Positions 11,912-21,111 of a stretch of DNA of 64,000 bases are shown piece by piece. Positions within the stretch are counted from its first letter, which is position 1, and every line of letters starts with the position of its first letter. This DNA is from Grammothele lineata (taxonomy: Eukaryota > Basidiomycota > Agaricomycetes > Polyporales > Polyporaceae), in the NCBI GenBank assembly GCA_002150815.3, contig NDFF03000197.1:1-64000 (forward strand), given 5' to 3'. The notes beneath the pieces are model-generated. The model made no database searches and was not told where the DNA came from. It worked only from the letters and a program-made list of their open reading frames with translations. A program made the position numbers and the translations under genes.

Positions 11912-13422
11912 ATGTCTACCGCTATTGACCGACTCGAAGCCCACATTTATCTGTTCGTCGACATCGCCAATCGGGACCTACTCATCCTAGGGCAAGTCGA
12001 GTGGATGCCGCTGCTTGTCAACGGCCTTCTCAACACTTTCATGGTGCGTCCCGCCTTCACATTGCGCTCAGTATCTAACCCAATCCCACTCGACTGTTAC
12101 AGATCAACATCCCCCTCACTCACGCCGCCCTACACTCCCTCGATCGTGCCGTTTTCGACAAGTGGGTCACCATGGCGCATGGAGAAGCACTCGCGAAGTG
12201 CGACGTCACCGACGAGCAGCAATCCACGATCGTCCACCTCACGCTCGCGCTGCGCGCCTTCGCTCATGGTCTCCACGACGTCACCCCGGACCATTTCGAG
12301 GCCTTTGCCATGCTTCTCATCGACGCCTATTCGGCGCTCGACGAGCATGAACCCGCTGATGAGGTTCTCGAGGACCTCGTTGTTGGCTTGCAGGAGATAC
12401 TTCCTCAGGTACGTCAGCCATCTCCTTACATATCTCGTCACGATACGATATAGCTAACGATAATTACGCACCACCGACAGGGTGTCTTCGACCAGGCCTC
12501 GCCCTCTGCGAGACTGTGGAGTCGCCCTGCCCCTGCGCGTGCCTGTTACGAGCGCCAGGGAGCATCTGCTCCCGAGGCCGCACGCGAGTTGGATAGAGGC
12601 ACTCCAGGCGTCTCTCCCAACCTGCTCGCCGCTGCCGCACTCGTCTTAGCGGAAGCAGCTGCCGCCACCACCGTCGCTTCCGCGAGTGGCGCGGCCGAAG
12701 AAGTGCTCGCAGCCACTACGACCACGACCGCGACCACGGCATCGTCGGACGCCGCCTCAGTCAACGCGACCAACGCTCCCGCAGTCGCCCTGGTTCCTGC
12801 GGCCATGGTCCCTGCCCCCGTCTCAGGATTCCCCATCGAGAGCGCCAGCGACCCGATCTCCCCCGCGCTCAGCACGCCCTCCATCGGAGACGTCAACCCG
12901 ACTGGCACCCCCGCGCTCAGCACGACCTCCGTCGTGTCTGCCCCTACGACTACACCCGACCCCACGTCCGTCCAAGCACACGCGACTGTCGGGAATGCGA
13001 CCGTGACCGTCCCTGCAAACGTGATCCCGCCCGCGAACGCGATCCCACCCGCGACCGCGATCCCACCCGCGACCGCGACCGTGACCGCGACCGTCGCGCT
13101 CGTTACCGCGCTCGCGCCCACGCCCGTGTCTGTGACCGCGACCACTCGGGCTGACGACCATGTTACAGTCCGAGCTTGCGCGATCGCCGCCACTGCTCGT
13201 CGCGGAACTAGTGCAGGGCTCGAACGTTGGCTCTCGGCTGATGCAGTACTGAGGGGGGAGGTCAGACGTCCTCGTACGCTCGTTAGTACGGGTCCTACCG
13301 GTGATGACTCGCAAGGGTACGGCTCAGACACCAGTCTCCCCTCGCTCATCTCTGTCAGTGATGGCGAGTCGTTCGGGACTGATGTGGACTACATCAACGA
13401 GCCCGATGATGATTTTGAGTAG
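11912..13422 (+). CDS. Second gene of the hAT element, unknown function
   Basis: Three exons (11912-12043, 12103-12408, 12481-13422) join through 59 and 72 bp GT-AG introns; each is a multiple of three and together they encode 459 residues. Residues 1 to about 146 look like a compact helical domain with alternating Leu/Ala and acidic positions. The third exon starts with a short Arg/Ala stretch, then about 200 residues almost entirely of Ala, Thr, Val, Pro and Ser with TAIPPATA-like repeats. The C-terminus is acidic and Ser-rich, ending EPDDDFE. I recognise no family. It lies fully inside the terminal repeats, divergent from the transposase, so it is either an accessory transposition protein or captured cargo. 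The GC-rich third exon is also open on the other strand, a composition artefact. Confidence 0.65.
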
Positions 13423-13676
13423 ATACCAATGTACTACGTAATTGACATGTACTATGCACAAAGAACGAAGCAATGCCACCTACTATGCACCCCCTCTTCA
13501 TCCCTTGTGCTGCGGATCGAGCCGCGCGGCTCACTATAATGATGATCGCGTGACCCAGAGCCGCACATGAGCCGGGCCCGCAGTGAGTCGGAGTCGCGGG
13601 TCCGGCTCGGCACGGCTCCGGCTCCGGGTTTCTGCGGGTATATCCGCGGAGTGAGCCGGAGCCGTGTTCAGCCTTA
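13423..13676. repeat. hAT right subterminal region and inverted repeat
   Basis: GAGCCG/CGGCTC words are repeated from about 13505 to the terminal repeat at 13659-13676, mirroring the left end. The arrangement of short direct and inverted copies is typical of hAT transposase-binding sites. Confidence 0.7.
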
Positions 13677-15618
13677 GATCAGCGTGTTCGCTGGCACAAC
13701 TCCAGGCGTCAATCCGAAGAACTGGCCCGAATGGGATCCTACTGGATACAACAACGTTGCTAAATCGCTGACCGCCTTCGCGTCTGCTGTATACCGTGAG
13801 TACAGGACGATTGCTTTCGATGCCCCTCTCGCTAACGCGCGTTCTTGTGCAGCTGAGTCTGTGCGCGCTGCGCGAGATGTGACTGGATCTGCTGCTGCCA
13901 ACGCGGCGTCGTCCAGCACCTCTCCGGCGTCGTCGACCGAGGTCACTACAACGGCCTCTTCGACCAGCACCACGCAGCCTGCTAGCCCCTCAATGATGAA
14001 CGACTCCGCCGCGCGCCACGATCCCGAGACCCCCTCCGCTTCCACGACGACAACTTCTTCTCGCCCCTCTGAAGACGTCTCGGGCCCTGCGACGCAATCA
14101 CAGGCTCACCCCTCCACCCCGGTCACATCTACGTCCGCATCCGCGTCCGCAGCCGTGTCTGCGAAGGGTCCCACCCCAGCCGAGAAGGCTGGTACGCCTT
14201 CAGTCAATAATGCGCGGGCGGACACGACGCGGCCTCAAGGCGTCCCTGCGCTGCCTTCCCGAAACGTCTCCCTCTCCAACAGGCACCGCACGCCGACGTC
14301 TCCCATGCTGCCCAGCCCGCTTCGAATGTCAGCGTCACGCCCTTTGAACTTCGCTGTGCGCACGCCGTCTACCCCGGTCACCCCGTCATCCCCCTCGTCA
14401 AGCTCGGCGCGCGCGTCTCAATTGGGAAGCCCGTTTGCTCTGCCGCAGCCCAAGGCTCCTGCGACCAACGTTGGTGATGTCGCTGCGTTGCCGCCCTCTC
14501 AGCCAACCCCCAGCCCATCCGAGCCTGCAGAGGCGATCTCTCAAGGCCCGGCGCCCGCGGCAGCCTCAGTCGGCCTATCGTCCGAGCCCGATAATCCGGC
14601 GGAGCCTCTCTTGGGCGAACACGCATCGATTGCTCGCCGCCGTACTGGGAGCGATCTGCCGACTCTACAAATCGGGGGAGGTTTGTCGTCGCACCCGGCC
14701 AGCTCCGGCCCGCCTCTCGCGCCGCCGTCCGCGCCAGGTGCTGAGTCATCTCACTCTCGTGATGCATCGCCCCCGCCCTCGCCCTCTGCGGACGCCGCTT
14801 TCCTCGACTTGGCGTCTATCGCTTCCACCCCCACTTCGCCTGCGGTAGCCGCCGCCCCCGATCCTCAGCCCCCTTCCCCTTCACCTGGGCCCGCCTCTCA
14901 TCCGCCTCGAGAGCCTACGGAACCGCTCCCTGACTACATCAGCGCCGACTTCCCCCCCGAGTTCCGTAAGATCGTCGACTACCTCCAGGCGGATGTTGAT
15001 CGTCGCTAGGGTCAGTCCTGGGACAAGCTCATCCTCGCGTTTGTGGATGTGGAGCGGGCTGGTGGTTTCGCGAGCGGCCGGAAGCTCCCGAAGGCGACGA
15101 AAGGACGTCCCGAGGAGGTTGCCCAGTGGATGAAGGAGCATCGCAAGATTGCTGACTTCAAGATCGCCAGCGTTGAGAAGTTCGGCGATAGGTGGTGGGA
15201 TTGGTGGCGTGCCAACCTGCCGAAGGACGGCAATAATGACACCTGCCGTTCCGCCGTGGACTGCTCGCGTCAGCCCCCTGTCGATTGGTCGAAGCTGTTC
15301 GTTACAGGCGCCCACGGCGTCATGCTGTTTGTACTGACTTTGTCATGGTGGCGGGCAGCGCTAGAGGACGCGATGGAGGACGGTAGTTATGCTCACTGGC
15401 TGCAGGCTGTCGAGGACGTTGGGCACGCGCTTCGCGAAATCAAGGCGCATGCACTGACGTCTAGCGACCGGGACTCTGGTGATGCCACTCCAAAGTACGT
15501 CTTCAGCATTTTCGTCTAAGTATGTTATTGAATACGACTTCCTTCCAGGGCTCGAAAGCGCCGCGCCACAAGCGATCCCGATGCGGCTGGGCCGTCGCAG
15601 CCGAAGAAGCGCCGCTGA
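13677..15618 (+). pseudogene. 3' part of the gene cut by the hAT element, with in-frame stop
   Basis: This resumes exon 4 of the gene starting at 5625. The reading runs across the ancestral junction as GISVFAGTTPGVNPKNWPEWD, matching how the family continues after the GPNGKKRG region. Exon 4 is 13685-15494 (after the second target duplication), then a 54 bp intron and a last exon 15549-15618 ending in a basic PKKRR tail, a likely nuclear signal. A Ser/Pro/Ala-rich linker of about 300 residues precedes a conserved C-terminal block (SWDKLILAFVDVERAGGF, VAQWMKEHRK). A TAG at 15007-15009 interrupts the frame between DVDRR and GQSWDK; both sides lie in the same frame and no intron removes it. This looks like a nonsense mutation, consistent with decay after the insertion. 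Confidence 0.75.
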
Positions 15619-16500
15619 AGTCTTCGATTCGCTGTCGTCCGCTCTATCATCCTCGTACATACAATCTCCGAGCTCTCTCGCTACTACCGTCACAACGTCC
15701 ATTGACGTCTCATGATATCTAATACGCTCTCCGCACCCGTACATACGATTCCCACCTCTCATGCTCTATGATAATCTATGCTCTGACACATGCAATGACC
15801 GATCACCTATTCATCATGATTCTCTTAATGACGTTGTTATATGTATGCATATCTTAATTATCTTTTGCCTTGAATATAATTTTCTTTCTCTGTAGTCGCC
15901 CAGCACAAGACTGGGGCGAATGCGTCAAGATTCGACTCTTACGACTACGGCCCGGGGCGGTACCCGACTTCGACTCAACGCGACGCGAGGGCGATGATGG
16001 TCACGTGATGGAGTGTCGACAAGATGAACGAGTAAGTATCCGCCGGGTTCGCGAGTCATCCATATGTATAGGTGAGTGCATTTTGGATGTGACTTTGCTT
16101 TTATCGTGCTTACTCATGTCTACCCCAAAGGTTCGTTCTATCCCGCTTCCGAGAAAGTGGTGCGAACCACCGACGCGACCATGACGATAGCTGTCCAAGT
16201 CAGCGGTGCGGAACTTCAAGTTCTGCAATGCCGACAGGCGATGACGAGCAGGACGATGGCGGCGACGACATACAAGATGTCAGCGGCGATCCGGGAGACG
16301 CGTACGACACTGCGGTAATGAATACCTGGAACTCCTGTGCCACGACGACCATGTGCCACGACGCGATGGCGGCGCGCGCCTCACACTCCAAGGAGACGGC
16401 CATCACGTACCGGATGGAGGGTAGCGGATCCGGTACTAGCTGACGAGCAGGAGCGGAAGTAGCAAGAACGAGTGGAAGGTAATGACGAGGAGCGGGCGCC
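15619..16500. other. intergenic, no gene recognised
   Basis: The first 250 bp are AT-rich and fit the 3' flank of the disrupted gene. Further right, reading frames exist on both strands (for example 16228-16443 plus) without family motifs. Confidence 0.4.
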
Positions 16501-16860
16501 GCGACCGAATGGCGAGGGGCGGCGGCAGCGGCGACAACGACAACGAGGGGAGCTGCGTCGACGAAGCCGCAGCGCGGCGCGGCGGCAGCAGCGGGCAGCG
16601 GGCGCGAGGGCGAGCGAGCGGGAGCGGGCGCGAGGGCGAGCGAGCGGGAGCAGGCGCGAGCGGGCGCGAGGGCGGGCGATCGGGAGCGGGCGCGAGGGCG
16701 GGCGATCGGGAACGGGCGCGAGGGCGGGCGATCGGCGGGAGCGGGGACAGCGGAGTGCGTGCCGTGACCGTGGCGGCGGCGGCGGCGGCGAGAGGCAGCG
16801 GGCGCGGTGGCGGCGGCGACGGGACGGTTGCAGCTGCCGGCGGAGGTGCCGGACGAGTTT
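16501..16860. repeat. GC-rich low-complexity repeat
   Basis: Degenerate tandem copies built on GGGCGCGAGGGCGAGCGAGC and GATCGGGAGC, with a GGCGGC run near 16770. It is open in several frames on both strands, giving Arg/Ser/Pro/Ala-rich translations; I treat these as artefacts of composition. Confidence 0.7.
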
Positions 16861-16999
16861 CTGGCGAGCCCAGCGGACATGTCTCCTGCAGGAACTGTAG
16901 CGCGGTATTTTCTGCATACGTCGCGTTGCGCGAGGATGTGTCGTCTGCAGGAAGGGGTGCAGCCAGAGATTGCTGCAGAAAATGTAACTTGATGTGCAT

Positions 17000-19533
17000 C
17001 AGTTTCTGGGGTGTGACATGTTATCACTACGGGGGGGGTGGTTTCCGAGCACTTTGGCGGCTTCGCTGCGAAATAGTGAACGGTCTGCGCGACGCCAGGG
17101 AACTTGTGAAATATCTCTGGAATGTACGATGCGGATGACTCCCACGTCGCAAAGTCCATCGCATCGGCGGGTGGAACGTCCGATTCCACATCGATCTACG
17201 GAGGTGATTAGAGTAGCACTCCGTATAAGGCTCACAACTTACTGCTTCGCCGTAGTATCCTGTGATCGTCGTCCACCGCCGATCATCACACAATCCGCGG
17301 ATGAATCTGCCCCTGTGCTCCACCGGGATGGAGGATGGGGCACGGCCGAGCTTAGGGACCGGCCGCGGACGTTTCTTACTGAGGGGGAGTGCGGATGAAA
17401 TGGAGTCCGTGATGTCCGGCAGCACAGGAGACCGTCGGTCGACGGCGCTCGTAACAGGGCGAGGTGCGGCATGGTCTTCACCGCCGACGTCCGTCGCAGC
17501 TGGTCCAGGGACACCCGTAGCAGCTGGTCCAGGGACACCCGTAGCAGCTGGTCCAGGGACACCCGTAGCAGCTGGTCCAGGGTTGTCAATCGCACCTGAA
17601 ATATCGGGAGATGGCGTTTCGTCAGGTGTGGGAAGTGGTGCCGGTGAGGTGTCTTTCGGAGCATAGTTACGGTGACCGGTCACGACCACGGAGATGGTTC
17701 CGGTGACGTCCTCCGCTGCAAGCATCTCTTCATAATCCGCGGAAAAGTCCTCGATTTCGCTGCCGAGCTCAGAGGGTGGAGTACTATCCATGAAGTGGTC
17801 GTCGTCATCGAGAGGATCATCGTTTCCGAAGATGTCGTCCTGAATTTCAGCGGCGTCCTGATCGCTGTCGGAGGATGTCATTGCCACATCGTCTGACTCT
17901 GCGTGGATGTCGATGTGTTCGCCGGACTCTTCGCTCCCAGATTCAGGGGCCGGTGCCGCAGGTGGTGCGACAGAGCGCTCCTACGAATGAACAGGATTAA
18001 CGGTCAGATTTCGCGGAATGCGTTTTCGAGTGGTCGCACCTTCGATGTACTTTTACCCCTGCTGCGTCTGCGCTTCTTGGCACCAGGTGGTGCCGGTGCT
18101 TTCTCAGTAGGCATTCCGACGTACTTCACAGGAATCAAACCGGTGTCGCTGTCTAGAATGCACTTCCGGAAGCGAAAGGGCGTGCCCTTGCTGCCGTTCG
18201 CGGGGTTCTCCATCTCCATGATCGCGTCCACGAGCCCGTAAAGTTGGGCTTTCCGCATCCGTGACATCTCACACAACGGACTTCCTTCCGGCCACACACC
18301 AGGCGGAAAGATCTCGTCCTTGAAGTCTTTTATGAGGGCCCACGGGATCTTGGTATGCAGATACCCTGTCGCCATCGCTGTGACACCAACGTAGATCAGC
18401 GCTGATCCCGAGATAAATCTGCAACGACATACACCAATGAGTGAGGAGGTAGTCGTGAATGACGGGGGCCAAACGCTCCGCAGTCATGAGCTTGCGGTCG
18501 TCAAACTTCGTCAAGATCGGGAAACCGTCCTTGTCCTGTAACAGCTCAACGGGCGCAGCTTTCTTTCGTGGCATTGGCGTCGTCGCTTGCCGCGCTTCGA
18601 GATCCGGCCAAATGACGGATGTCGACCAATCGGAATACAAATCCTTGACGGTCTCTTCCCACTCGTGACCAGCGTAGAGTTGGCGGAAGGTGTGCGGGAT
18701 CTTCTTCTCGTCGACAAGGACATCCGAAAGGTCCATGCTGGTAGACCGCCAGGTAAGTGTGAAATCAAACTCAGAAACACTCTGCAACGTACGAGCGCCA
18801 AAGCATGTGCCCTTTGTCCTCGCCGGGACAAGTACCCAAAATCATGATCGACATTCCGGCCTGTTGAAAGAACATCTTGATCGTCGTAGCCATCCACTGT
18901 CCGCTACGCTTGGCTGCCAACCTGTTCCGTAAAGGGCTAAGCCCACCACATCCGAACACGGGGATCGAAGCACGTACAGAGGACGCCATTTCGCATCCGG
19001 ACCTTCCACGTTCCATCGCTGCGCCTCCTCCAGGAGCTCATCCTGCTCCTCCGTCGAAAGGCCGTCGTACAGATCCTTGCAAGCCTTTGACCAAAACGCG
19101 ATCGGCTTCTTGCCCTTGCCATCTTCTGCGGCCAGCGTCTTGGCCTTGTCGGTGATCTTCTCCGAGCTCTTGATACTGTAGACGGACTTGCCCGTCCACT
19201 GACGCCGGAGCCGGAAAGGGGTCCGAGCGCGTTTCGTCTCCAACCTATTGGAGAACCAGTTCTTGACCTTCTGCAGGATGAATGGAACTGTGAGATCAAT
19301 ATCCTGTGATCGCAACAACGACGTACCTTGTAAACGCTATCTTCAGCGTACATGTATTCCTTTGCGGCGATGTCGCGCTTGCTGAGGATGTGGGTGACGG
19401 CGTTTTCGCGGATAAGCTCACGCTGCTTGGAGTTGCCGCAGCGGTAGGCGGCCTTCTTCTTTTGCAAGTACTCGATGTCTTCGTCGGTGAGTCGAGGCCG
19501 AATGCGCTCACGAAATGGAATCGTAGGAGGCAT
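17000..19533 (-). CDS. KDZ-module protein with homeodomain-like WFxNR motif
   Basis: Exons 19533-19327, 19270-18978, 18936-18793, 18737-18433, 18377-18040, 17980-17243 and one starting at 17195 join in frame (2,025 nt before the last). Introns are 41-59 bp. The N-terminal 70 residues are helical and charged. Exon 2 opens with KVKNWFSNRLETKRART, resembling the recognition helix of homeodomains (WFxNR), which suggests DNA binding. The middle is a conserved-looking helical domain rich in Trp and acidic residues. Exon 5 ends in a KKRRRSRGK basic cluster, and exon 6 is acidic and low-complexity with an eight-residue tandem repeat. The last exon contains FATWESSASYIPEIFH; its end is unclear because the frame runs on into a GC-rich repeat as far as 16200. 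I know of similar proteins near such transposons but no demonstrated function. Confidence 0.65.
17496..17582 (-). repeat. 24 bp tandem repeat in coding sequence
   Basis: About 3.6 copies of a 24 bp unit (GCAGCTGGTCCAGGGACACC plus CGTA) inside exon 6 of the minus-strand KDZ-module gene, encoding an eight-residue repeat read as GVPGPAAT. The near-perfect copies suggest recent slippage. Confidence 0.9.
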
Positions 19534-19671
19534 GATTGGGGGAGAATAAGTGGATGTGTCGGCGTTGGAATGCAATGCGGCGTTGTCTCGGCAACTGTTC
19601 TCGCTTATATCTGCGGAGATCAGGCGCCCGTTGACTTTGCCCATCTCCACCATCAGCCGTGCTACAGGTGC
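19534..19671. promoter_or_regulatory. divergent promoter between WFxNR gene and TET/JBP gene
   Basis: The minus-strand gene starts at 19533 and the TET/JBP reading frame has its first well-placed ATG at 19672 (next in-frame candidate 19783), leaving 138-249 bp for two divergent promoters. Inferred from gene spacing. Confidence 0.35.
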
Positions 19672-20956
19672 ATGAATCGGCTTCTCTTCAACCAGCTGGT
19701 CGCTGTCTACCTCCGCGAGGTGGTCAATTGGATTTCGGATGAAGACCACCTGTCCATCGCGAGACCCGCGAAGCCGACACCGATGTCTGCTGACCTTGCC
19801 GACGACTGTTGGCATGCGGCCGTCGTACTGGCAGCAGCGAGGCGACGGCAAAGTGAGTCCCATTTACGCCCAGAACAATTGAGTGCTGAGCGATTGCAGT
19901 CAGGATGGACTGGGATGCTGATAGATATCGGGCGGATGTTGGAGCCCGTCGTGGATTTGCCGATGCGTCGGAGATGAAGTTGCTCACCAAGTATTCCCCC
20001 ATTCGAGGTGTTGAGGACGTCTTGCAACGGGAGAAAAACAACGAGCCGCTTCCCTTGTCTCCACACCCATGTGTTGTCGAAGACTGCCATGGTCGCGTGC
20101 TGCTTTGGAGTCTGCCGGGTGTGGTGTCCCGTAGGCATCAGGTGGCTACATTTGTATTTGAAGACCTCGTACCATCTCACACATTCGCCAGGACATACTC
20201 ATCCGGCTTCACACAGATCATATCCGACGCCTGTGCACAATCGCGGGTCAGTCAGATGGCCGCGCAGATGACCTCAAGTCTCGCCAGAAGCCCTCTTGGC
20301 GCAGCGGACCGAAGTACTTTCGTGAGAGTGGTGAATACGGCGTTGGTCAGTTGTCGCTATCCATTGGATGGTATCAACAAGGACACCTGGTATGACGTTG
20401 AAATCTCATCCAAATGAGCATGTCTGACGCCATTCAGAACACCGATGTCGCTCCAGCTCCATCGGTGTCTTTGTCAAGCCATTCAGACGTTCAATCTTGG
20501 CTTGAAGCAATGGCTGAATCCTCTGCCCTCCTTGACGCGCTCCTCTATGTGACACATCCGGAGTTGTGGTGCGCCGGTTTCGAGCTCATCCGGCACATCA
20601 AATCCGACGAAGGAACGACAGGAATCCTGCCGGGCGTGGCAGCATGGCCGTCGGTGTATTCCGCGGTTCAGATCATTGTCAACCGGTCCACGCCCTATCA
20701 TCGTGACACCAACGCGCAACCGACGTGGTTTGACATGCTTCTCAGCCTGGGGAACTACGGAGAGCGAGGAGTTATGTCATTCCGGAATCTGGGACTCTGT
20801 GTTCCGTACGACAGTGGCTCAGCTGTCATGCTTTCCTCACAGCTGGTAGTGCACGGTGTGCCGGACGTGCATGGAGACAGGATTTGTTTGGCATTTATCA
20901 TGCAGGATCTTGTGTTTCGGCATTTCCGGCGGCAGATCCCCGGTTGGGCCACATAG
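19672..20956 (+). CDS. TET/JBP-family 2OG-Fe(II) dioxygenase
   Basis: Exons 19672-19852, 19900-20141, 20192-20389 and 20438-20956 join in frame through 47, 50 and 48 bp introns; 379 residues from the start used (19783 is an alternative ATG). The family oxidises 5-methyl pyrimidines in DNA. The fungal pattern is clear: a barrel strand with VLLWSLPGV, then GWYQQGHL before the last intron, and the catalytic core in exon 4. Visible ligands are His and Asp of TPYHRDTNAQPTWFD, the distal His in LVVHGVPDV and the 2OG-binding Arg in GDRICLAF. All expected catalytic residues are present, so activity is plausible. It lies head-to-tail 155 bp upstream of the KDZ transposase, the arrangement reported for KDZ-associated fungal TET genes. 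The N-terminal extension is uncertain. Confidence 0.85.
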
Positions 20957-21111
20957 GACTGCCGCGGAGACTACTACTTGTCACAGTGACTCACTCCGCC
21001 CTGTCACTCAGTGGTCTCACTGTGTAAAATCGTATATATACTCTCACCGTGGTGCTGCTGGCTCTGCAGGATCGTTCCCCGCTCCTCTCACTTGCCTCCT
21101 TCCTTGCTATC
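20957..21111 (+). promoter_or_regulatory. promoter of the KDZ transposase gene
   Basis: A TATA-like stretch (GTATATATA, 21032-21040) lies about 75 bp before the transposase ATG at 21112. Upstream, CACAGTGA (about 20980) and TCACTGTG (about 21016) form an 8 bp inverted pair that could bind a regulator or the transposase. Read directly; function inferred. Confidence 0.45.

Larger units (their letters stand above)
6663..13676. mobile_element. hAT-superfamily DNA transposon, 7,014 bp, complete
   Basis: The element starts TAAGGCTGAACACGGCTC (6663-6680) and ends with the exact reverse complement (13659-13676). It is flanked by the perfect 8 bp duplication GATCAGCG at 6655-6662 and 13677-13684; 8 bp duplications are the hAT hallmark. 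It encodes a transposase on the minus strand and a second gene on the plus strand. Both ends carry a subterminal region dense in AGCCG and GGATC words, plausible transposase binding sites. Perfect termini and duplication, plus frame-consistent genes, suggest a recent insertion by an autonomous element. Confidence 0.95.

Noticed and set aside
12546..13349. Long minus-strand frame opposite the hAT second gene
   Set aside because: It mirrors the Ala/Thr/Pro-rich exon; composition keeps both strands open. The plus strand has consistent introns and a better start.
16200..17000. Long Arg/Ser/Pro-rich frames on both strands
   Set aside because: They run through a degenerate GC-rich tandem repeat and show no motif.
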